From Reichenbachiella agarivorans (lineage in GTDB: Bacteria > Bacteroidota > Bacteroidia > Cytophagales > Cyclobacteriaceae), in NCBI RefSeq assembly GCF_025502585.1, contig NZ_CP106679.1, positions 3,441,501 to 3,505,500 on the forward strand: 64,000 nucleotides of DNA, written 5' to 3'. A model generated the notes under the pieces. The model saw only the letters and a program-made list of their open reading frames with translations. It was not told the DNA's origin and ran no database searches. A program made the position numbers and the translations under genes. Below are positions 34,302-43,827 of this stretch, in pieces. Position 1 is the stretch's first letter, and each line of letters starts with the position of its first letter.

Positions 34302-34697
34302 ATGAAATTCATCGCAGGTATATCACTCACATGCTTATTTCTGATACAGGCCTTGGTGCCTAGTATGGATATCTGCTGTGAGCTGGAGAAGCTGCCTGCG
34401 CTGATGGAGCACTACAGAGCGCACCAGTCATTGGATGGAGATTCATTCGTGGAGTTTGTGGCAGAGGATTATTTCAATGGTGACGGCACAGCACAAGGTC
34501 ATCACGAAGATGACGAACACGAAGACCTACCTTTTCAGGGGGATCATCAGTGTCATCATGCTCCTTTCCTTTGCACAGTCAATGGCCCTATTTTCTTATC
34601 TACCGTAAGAGTCCCTCACATCATTGAGTACAGAGACTTCAGCACGAGCCTCATCTCTGAGTTTTCTGACTCCCCTTTTCAGCCTCCCAAGGCATAA
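34302..34697 (+). CDS. Exported His/Cys-rich protein of the metal-efflux locus
   Basis: The ATG at 34302 starts MKFIAGISLTCLFLIQALVP, a signal peptide (34293 TTG is less likely). The mature part has potential metal ligands: DICCELEK, GHHEDDEHEDLPF, GDHQCHHAPFLC. Small proteins of this kind commonly precede CzcA-type efflux genes in Bacteroidota and probably bind or buffer the metal in the periplasm. The specific family is not recognised. The RND gene begins 524 bases downstream, after a repeat. Confidence 0.72.
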   Translation: MKFIAGISLTCLFLIQALVPSMDICCELEKLPALMEHYRAHQSLDGDSFVEFVAEDYFNGDGTAQGHHEDDEHEDLPFQGDHQCHHAPFLCTVNGPIFLSTVRVPHIIEYRDFSTSLISEFSDSPFQPPKA

Positions 34698-34872
34698 AAA
34701 GAAGAAAGGCTAGGCAGACATGGACCAAATGTTTCGTCCTACTTTATCATTCAGCATTTTGAGTTTTACATTTTAGATTTTTTTATGATCTAAAGCCATA
34801 TTCTTTTGAAGAAGGTTTTAGAGATAGTAGGAAGAAGGTAATGACAAATGTAAAATCAAGGTCGTTTAGTGA

Positions 34873-35080
34873 AGGAAACAAACCTTACAGGTTTCGATGA
34901 TTAAGACGGTACTTTAAATCCCAAAGCTACTGTTGTCGAAACTAGATAAAACCTGTAAGGTTTAACTGAGCGAAATAGGAAACAAACCTTGCAGGTTTCG
35001 ATGATTAAGACAGTACTTTAAATCCCAAAGCTACTGTTATCGAAACTAGATAAAACCTGTAAGGTTTAACTGAGCGAAAT
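34873..35080. repeat. Tandem duplication of a 104-bp inverted-repeat element
   Basis: 34873-34976 and 34977-35080 are adjacent copies differing at only about three positions. Each unit begins with AAACCTTACAGGTTT (TTGCAGG in copy 2) and ends with AAACCTGTAAGGTTT, its reverse complement (exact in copy 1). Inner pairs TTTCGA/TCGAAA and, in copy 2, ACAGTA/TACTGT let each unit fold into a long hairpin. The repeat fills part of the 524-base gap 34698-35221, where no gene is seen. Confidence 0.92.
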
Positions 35081-35221
35081 TGAATGAATGATCAAGTAGC
35101 AGTGACAATCCCCCATAGCTTCAAGCCTTCTTCCTTGCATTTGATGATGAATCGTCAAATACGCATCTCTTAGTCCAATCAGGGCTAATCATTACTTTCA
35201 TACGAATAAAACATAAGATAT

Positions 35222-38200
35222 ATGCTTGATAAAATCATTCGATTTTCTATCAACAACAAACTGATTGTTGGCCTGATGACGCTCGGCTTGGTGATTTGGG
35301 GAGGCTACTCGCTGACCCAACTCCCCATAGATGCCGTACCCGACATCACCAACAACCAAGTGCAGGTGATCACGCCCTCTCCCTCCCTAGCCGCTGAGGA
35401 AGTAGAGCGCTTGATCACCTTCCCGATAGAAATCACCATGGCGACCATCCCCGAGATCGAGGAGATTCGTTCTTTCTCACGATTTGGGCTGTCAGTCGTC
35501 ACCATTGTATTCAAAGAAGACGTGGACGTGTACTGGGCACGACAACAAGTCAACGAACGTATGGCGGAGGTCAAAGCCCAAATCCCACCGGGAGTCGGTG
35601 AACCTGCTTTGGGGCCTATTACGACTGGATTGGGAGAAATCTACCAATACGTCGTGGGTACTGCGCCAGGCTATGAGGATAAATATGACGCCCGAGAACT
35701 GCGGAGCGTCCAAGACTGGATCGTCCGTCGGCAGTTGCTAGGGACACCGGGTGTAGCGGATGTCAGCAGTTTTGGTGGACATCTCAAGCAGTATGAGATC
35801 GCCATAGACCCTGATCGTCTCAAGTCTATGAACATTTCCATCTCCGACATATTCGACGCACTGGCGTCCAACAATGAGAACACGGGAGGTGCCTACATCG
35901 AAAAGAACCTCACGGCGCTTTTCATCCGCAGCGAGGGCTTGGTCAAAAACCTAGACGATATCCGCAACATCCTCGTCAAAAGTACCCCAGAGGGTATGCC
36001 CATTATGATCCGTGACATTGGTACGGTACAGTTGGGCTCAGCGGTACGCTATGGTGCTACCACACGAAATGGTGAAGGGGAAGTCGTGAGTGCCATCGTG
36101 ATGATGCTCAAAGGAGAAAACTCTGCTGAAGTAATCAAAAGTGTGAAATCACGGATCGAACAAATCAGGAAGACGTTGCCCGAAGGTGTGACCATCGAGC
36201 CTTTCCTCGACCGTACCAAACTGGTGGATTCTGCGATTGGCACGGTCACTAGGAACCTCACGGAAGGTGCATTGATTGTGATTTTCGTACTGCTACTCTT
36301 GCTGGGCAATCTGCGGGCTGGTCTGATTGTGGCATCTGTGATTCCCTTGGCATTGCTGTTTGCATTCAGCATGATGAACCTCTTTGGCGTGTCTGGCAAC
36401 CTGATGAGCCTCGGTGCGATTGATTTTGGGTTGATCGTGGATGGGGCTGTCATCATTGTGGAAGCGACCATGCATCATCTGGGATTGCTCAAACTGAGTC
36501 GTCGCTTGACTCAGCAAGAGATGGACGAGGAAGTCTATCAATCTGCCAGCAAGATTCGTAACTCTGCCGCCTTTGGCGAAATCATCATTCTGATCGTGTA
36601 CTTGCCCATACTCGCACTGGTAGGGACAGAAGGCAAGATGTTTGGTCCGATGGCGCAGACGGTGAGTTTTGCCATCTTGGGAGCTTTCATCTTGTCGTTG
36701 ACCTATGTACCGATGGCCTCTGCCCTATTCCTGAGCAAAGACATCAGCCACAAGAAGAACATCTCAGACAAAATCATGGCTTTCGTACATCGCTATTATG
36801 ATCCGACAATCAAATGGGCGATGCACCAGCGTACCCTCATCCTAGCTGCCACACTTGGGTTGTTTGGGCTCTCCCTCTGGGTATTTTCCCGCATGGGAGG
36901 TGAATTCATCCCTACATTGGAAGAAGGAGATTTTGCAGTGGAGACAAGGGTGATCACAGGGAGCTCCCTTCAAAACACCATCAATGCCACCACTCAGGCG
37001 GAGCAGATCCTGTTGGATCAATTCCCAGAAGTGCTACAGGTAGTATCCAAAATCGGAGCAGGCGAAATCCCCACCGATCCCATGCCTATAGAAGCTGCGG
37101 ATCTGATGATCATCCTGAAAGACAAGAAGGAATGGACCTCTGCCTCCAACCGCGAAGAACTCGCCAATAAGATGTCGGAGGCGTTGGAAGTGATCCCTGG
37201 AGTCAACTTCGGGTTTCAGCAGCCCATCCAGATGCGTTTCAACGAACTGATGACGGGGGTGCGCCAAGATGTAGCCATCAAAATCTATGGTGAAAATCTG
37301 GACGATCTATCAGACTATGCCATGCAAATAGGACAACTGGCCTCAGGTGTAGAAGGTGCTGTCGATATGTATGTGGAAGAAGTGACGGGTGTGCCACAGA
37401 TCGTGATCAACTACAAACGTGATCAGTTGGCCAAGTTTGGATTGAATATCCAGGAAGTGAATCAGACGATTCAAGCAGCATTTTCTGGGGCTATCGCAGG
37501 TGTGGTATATGAAGGAGAGAAACGCTATGAACTCGTCGTGCGCTTGGACAAAATCAACAGGAACGAATTAGAAGATATCCATAATCTCTATATCTCTCGA
37601 AAAGACGGACATCAAATCCCACTCTACCAAGTGGCCCATGTAGAAATCAAAGACGGTCCGTATCAAATCCAGCGAGACAATACGCGCCGCAGGATCATCG
37701 TAGCGTTCAACGTCCGCAACCGTGATGTAGAAAGCATCGTCACGGAAATCCGTCAAAAGATCGAGGAAAACATTGTCTTTGCTCCCGGATACACAGTCAC
37801 TTACGGGGGTCAGTTTGAGAATTTGGTTGAGGCACGTCAACGCTTGATGGTAGCAGTACCTCTGGCACTGCTGCTGATCTTTGTTTTGCTCTACTTTACC
37901 TTCAAATCCCTGAAGCAAGGGTTATTGATATTTACAGCGATCCCTTTGTCAGCGATAGGTGGCATATTCGCCTTGTACTTGCGCGACATGCCCTTTAGTA
38001 TTTCGGCGGGTGTCGGATTCATTGCACTCTTTGGTGTAGCGGTATTGAATGGGATCGTATTGATTGCAGAGTTTAACCGATTGAAACAGAATGGTGTAAC
38101 GGACATCTTCGAAAGAGTATATGAAGGTACAAAAGTACGTTTGCGTCCAGTACTCATGACAGCCGCTGTTGCTTCGATGGGTTTCTTGCCGATGGCATTG

Positions 38201-39598
38201 TCACATTCATCTGGTGCAGAGGTACAGAAACCACTCGCTACGGTCGTCATTGGTGGCTTGCTCACTGCCACGCTTTTGACGCTAGTCGTCCTTCCTATTC
38301 TTTACTATTATTTCGAAAAAGGCATGAAAAAAGTCAATCCAGCTTCGGCAGTGATGATAGCCCTGCTTCTGCTGTCCGTGATACAGCCCTTTGGCACAAA
38401 GGCTCAGGAAACCGTGAAATACCAATCACTGGATGAAGCGATACAAACAGCGATTGCCAACAACCCTACATTGAAAGTCGCTGATTTGCAGATCCAACAG
38501 CAGAGTGCCTTGCAAAGCGCCAGTTGGAACTTGCCCAAGACAGAGGTTTCCTGGACTCACGGGCAGTACAACAGTGTACAAGACAATGACAATCAGTTCA
38601 ATGTCAGTCAAAGGATCGAGTTCCCGAGTGTATATGCCAATCAAAGCAAACTAGCCAAGGCCAGAGTTGCAGGCAGCGAGCAGATGCTCGTCGCGACACA
38701 AAACGAACTGGTACAGCAGGTCAAATCTACATGGTACGCGCTGTGGTTGGAGATGAGCAAGGCACAACTGCTGCGTGAACAGGACAGCATCTACCGACGC
38801 TATGCACAAGCAGCTTCACTCCGATACGAGACAGGTGAAAGCAACCTACTAGAGAAGGCAACTGCCGAATCACAGATTGCGGAAATACAAGTCATGATTG
38901 ATCAAAATCAATCAGATGTTGCTATTCTGAAAACACGATTGAAAACGCTGCTCAATGTATCAGCACCTGTCGTGATTCAAGTGGGGGATTTAGAAGCCAG
39001 AACCCATGCCCTGCCTCCAGAATCGGCGGACATCAGCAACAACCCGACTTTGGCTTGGTTTCGTCAGCAGATGGAGGTCGCAGAGAGCGAAAAATCAGTG
39101 GAAAAGGCACAGATGATGCCCGACATCACTTTGGGGTACTTCAACCAATCGCTCAACGGACGAGGGTTGACTGCCAGTGGGGACCCAATTACCTATTCCT
39201 CCAGTGATCGATTCACTGGGATTCAGGTAGGGTTGGCGATACCGATTTTTGGATCAAAATCTCAATTGTCCCAAATCCAAGCGGCAGAGTTGAAAAAGCA
39301 GGCGACTACAGCGCAACTGGAAGCTACCACCAACGAGCTCAATGGGCAGTTGCAAGCGATGGTACAGCAGTATCAAAAATACCAGTCTAGCCTCAATTAT
39401 TACCAAAACAAAGCACTGCCACAAGCCGATCTGATTTTGACACAAGCCCAAAAGGGATTCGAAAGTGGCAGCATTGGCTATGTAGAGTACATACAAGGAC
39501 TCAACATGGCCATCAATATCAAATTCAATTACCTAGAAACACTCAACCTTTATAACCAAGTAGTTATTCAGATTGAGTTTATCTCAGGCGTACAATAA
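35222..39598 (+). CDS. czcA: CzcA-type heavy-metal RND pump fused to a TolC-like outer-membrane factor
   Basis: Of 1458 residues, about 1-1034 are an HME-RND permease. It has the N-terminal INNKLIVGLMTLGLVIWGGY span and the TM4 proton-relay motif DFGLIVDGAVIIVE with D401, D407 and E414. These match D402/D408/E415 of Cupriavidus CzcA and point to divalent Zn/Co/Cd/Ni rather than Cu/Ag export. From M1035 a second protein is fused in frame. Its MKKVNPASAVMIALLLLSVI stretch looks like a former signal peptide ending TKAQ, followed by a TolC/CusC-like helical domain (YQSLDEAIQTAIANNPTL onward). This combines inner- and outer-membrane parts of the tripartite pump in one gene. The adaptor follows 98 bases downstream. 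Confidence 0.95.
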   Translation: MLDKIIRFSINNKLIVGLMTLGLVIWGGYSLTQLPIDAVPDITNNQVQVITPSPSLAAEEVERLITFPIEITMATIPEIEEIRSFSRFGLSVVTIVFKEDVDVYWARQQVNERMAEVKAQIPPGVGEPALGPITTGLGEIYQYVVGTAPGYEDKYDARELRSVQDWIVRRQLLGTPGVADVSSFGGHLKQYEIAIDPDRLKSMNISISDIFDALASNNENTGGAYIEKNLTALFIRSEGLVKNLDDIRNILVKSTPEGMPIMIRDIGTVQLGSAVRYGATTRNGEGEVVSAIVMMLKGENSAEVIKSVKSRIEQIRKTLPEGVTIEPFLDRTKLVDSAIGTVTRNLTEGALIVIFVLLLLLGNLRAGLIVASVIPLALLFAFSMMNLFGVSGNLMSLGAIDFGLIVDGAVIIVEATMHHLGLLKLSRRLTQQEMDEEVYQSASKIRNSAAFGEIIILIVYLPILALVGTEGKMFGPMAQTVSFAILGAFILSLTYVPMASALFLSKDISHKKNISDKIMAFVHRYYDPTIKWAMHQRTLILAATLGLFGLSLWVFSRMGGEFIPTLEEGDFAVETRVITGSSLQNTINATTQAEQILLDQFPEVLQVVSKIGAGEIPTDPMPIEAADLMIILKDKKEWTSASNREELANKMSEALEVIPGVNFGFQQPIQMRFNELMTGVRQDVAIKIYGENLDDLSDYAMQIGQLASGVEGAVDMYVEEVTGVPQIVINYKRDQLAKFGLNIQEVNQTIQAAFSGAIAGVVYEGEKRYELVVRLDKINRNELEDIHNLYISRKDGHQIPLYQVAHVEIKDGPYQIQRDNTRRRIIVAFNVRNRDVESIVTEIRQKIEENIVFAPGYTVTYGGQFENLVEARQRLMVAVPLALLLIFVLLYFTFKSLKQGLLIFTAIPLSAIGGIFALYLRDMPFSISAGVGFIALFGVAVLNGIVLIAEFNRLKQNGVTDIFERVYEGTKVRLRPVLMTAAVASMGFLPMALSHSSGAEVQKPLATVVIGGLLTATLLTLVVLPILYYYFEKGMKKVNPASAVMIALLLLSVIQPFGTKAQETVKYQSLDEAIQTAIANNPTLKVADLQIQQQSALQSASWNLPKTEVSWTHGQYNSVQDNDNQFNVSQRIEFPSVYANQSKLAKARVAGSEQMLVATQNELVQQVKSTWYALWLEMSKAQLLREQDSIYRRYAQAASLRYETGESNLLEKATAESQIAEIQVMIDQNQSDVAILKTRLKTLLNVSAPVVIQVGDLEARTHALPPESADISNNPTLAWFRQQMEVAESEKSVEKAQMMPDITLGYFNQSLNGRGLTASGDPITYSSSDRFTGIQVGLAIPIFGSKSQLSQIQAAELKKQATTAQLEATTNELNGQLQAMVQQYQKYQSSLNYYQNKALPQADLILTQAQKGFESGSIGYVEYIQGLNMAINIKFNYLETLNLYNQVVIQIEFISGVQ

Positions 39599-39696
39599 GC
39601 CTGAATTAAAATTGAGGAGTTAAAAGCATAACAGCAAAAAGCACAAGTGGTTTGGAAGTATTAATCAATAGCCATTTGACATAAAGAAATAAGACC

Positions 39697-40920
39697 ATGA
39701 CAAATTTATATAAAAAACACATCCAACACAGCTTGCTGATAGGCTTGCTGTTGATCGCAATGGTTGCTTGTAACAGCCCATCTAGCTCAGAAGGTGAACA
39801 TGACGAGCATGAGGACGAAGCAGGAATCGTAGAACTAACACAAGCACAGTATGAGCACAGCAAGCTACAAACTGCCAAGATAAGCAAACGTAACATCGGT
39901 GCAGAACTCAAAGTCAATGGTATCATAGATGTACCACCCCAAAGCAATATTTCGATCAACATGCCCTACGGTGGTTTTGTCAAATACATCGACATGCTCC
40001 CAGGTACTGTGGTCAAAAAGGGTCAGTTCCTCGTATCCATCGAGAACCCAGAGTTCATCCAGTTCCAACAAGACTATTTGGAGAGTTTGGCGAATCGTTC
40101 CTTTTTGGAAGAAGAATACAAACGACAAGAGCAACTGTACAACGAAAAAGTAGCCTCTGCCAAAAGCTACCAACAAGCCAAAAGCAGCTACCTCGGCAAT
40201 GAAGCCAAACTTCAATCCATGGAAGCGCGACTCAAAATGATTGGGTTTAATCCTGACAAAGTAAAGAATGGGAAAATCTCCACTGCTGTCAGCATCTACT
40301 CCCCTGTCAGCGGGTCGGTACGGGCTGTCCACACCAATGTCGGCAAATACATCAATCCTCAGGACGTGATCATGGACATCACCAATTCGGACGACCTACA
40401 TGTGGAGCTGACCGTCTATGAAAACGACATCCCCAAGATCAAGAAGGGTCAGCGCATCCGATTTTCCCTGTCCAATGCACCCAACGAATGGCGTGAAGCT
40501 GAGATTTTCTTGATTGGAACGAGTGTGAGAGAAGATCGCTCTGTCACGGTTCATGGGCATTTGCAGCATCATGACACGGACTCTGTGTATCAGGATGGAT
40601 TGGTGCCAGGCATGTACATCACCGCCAGAATAGAAACCGACAATGCACAAGTTTGGGCAGTGCCTAATGATGCAGTTGTGCGATTTGGTGGTAAGCATTT
40701 TGTATTCACTTTCAAAGGCAAGGAAGAAGAAAATGGTCAACCCGTATATCAATACGAAATGCTAGAAGTCGAAACAGGCAGTACAGAAGATGGCTATACA
40801 CAAATCGCTGTAAATGATAGTGGTATTGACCTAGCCACGCTCGAAATTGTCAGCCAAGGAGCTTTCACCCTACTAGCCAAATCCAAAAACAGCGAAGAAG
40901 AAGGCGGACATCATCATTAA
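39697..40920 (+). CDS. CzcB/CusB-like periplasmic adaptor lipoprotein
   Basis: The 407-residue membrane-fusion protein has an SPII signal (LLLIAMVACNSP) followed by an acidic, His-bearing stretch GEHDEHEDEAG. A lipoyl-like fold (GGFVKYIDMLPGTVVKKGQF, to 20) comes next, then a coiled-coil hairpin (about 125-185), a beta-barrel with IYSPVSGSVRAVHTNVGKYI, and a C-terminal GGHHH tail. It links the permease to the outer-membrane part. Both termini carry candidate metal ligands. It lies between czcA and the CDF transporter, on the same strand. Confidence 0.93.
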   Translation: MTNLYKKHIQHSLLIGLLLIAMVACNSPSSSEGEHDEHEDEAGIVELTQAQYEHSKLQTAKISKRNIGAELKVNGIIDVPPQSNISINMPYGGFVKYIDMLPGTVVKKGQFLVSIENPEFIQFQQDYLESLANRSFLEEEYKRQEQLYNEKVASAKSYQQAKSSYLGNEAKLQSMEARLKMIGFNPDKVKNGKISTAVSIYSPVSGSVRAVHTNVGKYINPQDVIMDITNSDDLHVELTVYENDIPKIKKGQRIRFSLSNAPNEWREAEIFLIGTSVREDRSVTVHGHLQHHDTDSVYQDGLVPGMYITARIETDNAQVWAVPNDAVVRFGGKHFVFTFKGKEEENGQPVYQYEMLEVETGSTEDGYTQIAVNDSGIDLATLEIVSQGAFTLLAKSKNSEEEGGHHH

Positions 40921-40932
40921 GACTTATTTAAT

Positions 40933-41097
40933 AACCTGAGTTCGATTTTGAATATCCCTTCAAGGGTTTGTTTAAAGGGGGGGTGATTTATCATTCATTT
41001 TGTCTATGTGAAGGGGTTTTCTGCACTTTTTGTAAAATATCTTTTCATTTTGCTCTATTGTAGCTCAATAGCCTTCTTTAAGAATCGAATTCAGGTT
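40933..41097. repeat. Inverted pair of the dispersed AATCGAAYTCAGGT motif
   Basis: AACCTGAGTTCGATT (40933-40947) and AATCGAATTCAGGTT (41083-41097) are reverse complements except for one base, 135 bases apart. They flank almost the whole gap before the CDF gene. The right copy lies 49 bases before the ATG. The same motif occurs at 17276-17292. Confidence 0.65.
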
Positions 41098-41145
41098 AAT
41101 ATTTAAATTTTTACGTTTATAATTCTTTCAGAATAATACAACTCT

Positions 41146-42021
41146 ATGGCACACGACCATTCGCATCACCACAGTGGGAAAAATATCAAAACTGCATTTT
41201 TTCTCAATTTGGGATTTACCATCTTTGAATTTATCGGAGGGTTCTATGTCAATAGCATCGCGATCGTATCGGATGCCGTACATGATTTAGGAGATAGTTT
41301 GTCACTTGGGTTGTCATGGTACCTGGACAAAAAATCCAAACAAGGAGCCAATGCCCAATTCAGTTTTGGCTATTCTCGTTTTTCCTTGCTCGGAGCGCTG
41401 ATCAATTCTATCGTGCTGATCGCGGGATCTGTCTATGTCGTGTCGGAGGCTGTCCAGAGAATCATCCATCCAGAACCATCCGATGCAGACGGTATGATTG
41501 TTTTTGGCATACTCGGTGTAGCAGTCAACGGCTATGCCGCCTACAAAATGAGTCATGGCAGGACCCTCAACGAGAAAGTACTTTCATGGCATCTCATAGA
41601 AGATGTATTGGGTTGGGCAGCAATATTGATTGTAGCGATCGTCTTGAAGTTCTACCAAAACCAATACCTAGACCCTACTTTGTCGCTCTTGATTACTGCC
41701 TTTATTCTCTGGAATGTAATCAAGCGATTGAAAGAAACCTTGCACGTATTTCTGCAAGGTGTGCCTATGGATGTAAAGCTCGAAGACATAGAAGAAAAGC
41801 TTCTCACTGTGAGCCATGTAGACTCAGTGCACCACAGCCATATCTGGTCTCTGGATGGTGAACATCATGTGTTCACTACCCATGTCAAACTAAAGTCAAT
41901 CAATGACTTACACACTTTACTTCTAGTAAAGAAAGAAATTAAAGTGGCACTAGATCCTTGCCACTTTGGACACTGTACCATTGAGGTAGAATTGGATGGA
42001 GAAACCTGTCGATTGGAGTAG
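41146..42021 (+). CDS. Cation diffusion facilitator, CzcD/ZitB type
   Basis: The 291-residue inner-membrane Zn2+/H+ antiporter has a His-rich N-terminus (MAHDHSHHHSG). TM2 carries SDAVHDLGD and TM5 carries HLIEDVLGW, giving the HxxxD pairs of Zn/Cd-type CDFs. The cytoplasmic C-terminal domain has HHSHIWSLDGEHHVFTTHV and CHFGHCTIEVE metal-site residues. It exports Zn2+ into the periplasm, from where the CzcA-TolC complex could expel it. It lies 225 bases after the adaptor. Confidence 0.96.
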   Translation: MAHDHSHHHSGKNIKTAFFLNLGFTIFEFIGGFYVNSIAIVSDAVHDLGDSLSLGLSWYLDKKSKQGANAQFSFGYSRFSLLGALINSIVLIAGSVYVVSEAVQRIIHPEPSDADGMIVFGILGVAVNGYAAYKMSHGRTLNEKVLSWHLIEDVLGWAAILIVAIVLKFYQNQYLDPTLSLLITAFILWNVIKRLKETLHVFLQGVPMDVKLEDIEEKLLTVSHVDSVHHSHIWSLDGEHHVFTTHVKLKSINDLHTLLLVKKEIKVALDPCHFGHCTIEVELDGETCRLE

Positions 42022-42219
42022 ACTATCAAATGAGAAAAGGCAACACTTGAATAGCTGGCTGCAATTCGATCTGCCATACATACAGCATAATCAAATGACC
42101 TGCCCCAACACGTACTCTACTGGCGTCCTATGGTAAAAGCACCCCTTTATTAATATCTCTAAACATAGCGTGAAGGCCTAACACATAGAGCCTAATCATT
42201 TAATCTCACAGTAATGTTT

Positions 42220-42279
42220 TCTGTTTAAACAGACAAATAATTGTTGATCGAGAGAGTTGATAAATAAAAAAGCTTTTTT
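42220..42279. promoter_or_regulatory. Two 14-bp palindromes upstream of the CotH operon
   Basis: TCTGTTTAAACAGA (42220-42233) and AAAAAAGCTTTTTT (42266-42279) are perfect palindromes in the otherwise empty gap 42022-42347. The first is a good dimer-binding operator candidate 114 bases before the CotH start codon. The second may bend DNA or overlap the promoter region. Confidence 0.5.
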
Positions 42280-42347
42280 CCGAGGGAAAGAAAAGGATAT
42301 ACCGTCTAAGCAATTATAAAATGTTAATAAATTATAATCTAGACGTT

Positions 42348-43754
42348 ATGAAAACATTACTTTTTCCAACCCTCTTACTCCTATTATTGGCTGCCTGTGA
42401 AAATGAGGATATAAAAACATCTGAAGAAGAAAACAGTACTGAGGGCACAGAAATAGTTATTGACGATACAGATTTTGAAACAACGGATTGGACTACAGAG
42501 ACTCACAGCAACGATGCAGACCCAGATTTTGGGGTGGTTTTTGAAGAAAACACTGTGCAGCGATTGGACATAGTGATTGTTTCAGACCATTGGGATGCGA
42601 TGCTTGAAGATATGACTAATTTATATGGAACTTTAGGTTCAAGCAGAGGTGGAGGAGGCAATTCATTCGCGGACGAAAATCCAATTTTTGTTCCGGCTGA
42701 GGTTTTTCATGACGGCAAGCAATGGTATAAAGTTGGGGTTCGATTCAAAGGCAACTCGAGTTTGTCCAGCACATGGAGTTCTGGGAATCTCAAGTTGTCC
42801 TTCAAACTTGATTTTGATGAATTTGAAGATGAATATCCACAAATTAAGAATCAGCGGTTTTATGGTTTTAAGAAACTAAGCCTTAAGAATAATTTCAACG
42901 ACAAATCATTCCTTAGAGAAAAAGTGGCTGCAGATATTTTTAGAAATGCTGGTTTGGCCAGTTCACATGCGGCTTTTTACACTGTATATGTAGATCATGG
43001 TGATGGACCAATATATTTTGGGCTATATACCTTGGTCGAAGAAGTAGATGATACAGTAATCGATACACAATTTGCTGATAATGATGGCAATTTGTATCAA
43101 CCAGATGGTGATGGTGCCAGCTTTGCTTCAGGTACTTTCGATGAATCTGAATTTGTGAAAGAAACAAACGAAGATGCTGCCGATTGGTCCGATATACAAA
43201 ATCTATTTACGGCTTTGCACGCCAGCAGCAGAACAAGCGACCCTGCCGCTTGGAGAGCGGACTTAGAGACTGTTTTGGATACGGACATATTCTTAAAATA
43301 CCTAGCAGTAAACACCGTCATCCAAAACTGGGATACCTATGGTAGGATGACGCACAACTACTTTTTGTACAACAATCCAGACAACAACTTACTTACTTGG
43401 ATTCCTTGGGATAATAACGAAGCATTTCAAACAGGAAACGGTCAGGGATCACTACCTCTTAATTTTTCAGGACTATCATCTAGTCAGTGGCCGTTGATTG
43501 GCTATCTATATGCTGATGCGACATACAAGAACCAATATGACACTTATGTTGCAGAGGCTATCAGCGGAGTCTTTGAAGCCAGTTCTATTCAGGCAACTTA
43601 TACCAATTATGCCACATTAATTGAGTCCTATGCCACTAGTGAAACACGTGGATACACATTTTTGAATAGTACCTCTGAGTTTCAGTCGGCTATAAATACG
43701 CTCAAATCACACGCGACACAGCGAACTGCCGCAGTGAAAGCTTATTTAGAATAG
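42348..43754 (+). CDS. CotH-family kinase-like lipoprotein
   Basis: ATG 42348 (MKTLLFPTLLLLLLAACENE) gives an SPII signal with lipobox LAAC and is chosen over 42321. After an acidic linker comes a CotH domain (about 70-468). It has VRFKGNSS (R132, K134), KKLSLKNNFNDKSFLREKVA with E191, TVIQNWDTYGRMTHNYFLYN, and IPWDNNEAF with D355. CotH proteins are atypical protein kinases that phosphorylate spore-coat proteins in Bacillus. In non-spore-formers the substrates are unknown. Here it would act on the cell surface or in the periplasm. It is the first gene of the five-gene unit. Confidence 0.9.
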   Translation: MKTLLFPTLLLLLLAACENEDIKTSEEENSTEGTEIVIDDTDFETTDWTTETHSNDADPDFGVVFEENTVQRLDIVIVSDHWDAMLEDMTNLYGTLGSSRGGGGNSFADENPIFVPAEVFHDGKQWYKVGVRFKGNSSLSSTWSSGNLKLSFKLDFDEFEDEYPQIKNQRFYGFKKLSLKNNFNDKSFLREKVAADIFRNAGLASSHAAFYTVYVDHGDGPIYFGLYTLVEEVDDTVIDTQFADNDGNLYQPDGDGASFASGTFDESEFVKETNEDAADWSDIQNLFTALHASSRTSDPAAWRADLETVLDTDIFLKYLAVNTVIQNWDTYGRMTHNYFLYNNPDNNLLTWIPWDNNEAFQTGNGQGSLPLNFSGLSSSQWPLIGYLYADATYKNQYDTYVAEAISGVFEASSIQATYTNYATLIESYATSETRGYTFLNSTSEFQSAINTLKSHATQRTAAVKAYLE

Positions 43755-43827
43755 CTGAATAGCATTTTTTAATGCCCTAAATGCCAAGATATTTCAAAAT
43801 AACTAATATTTACTAAGAGTGTACAGC

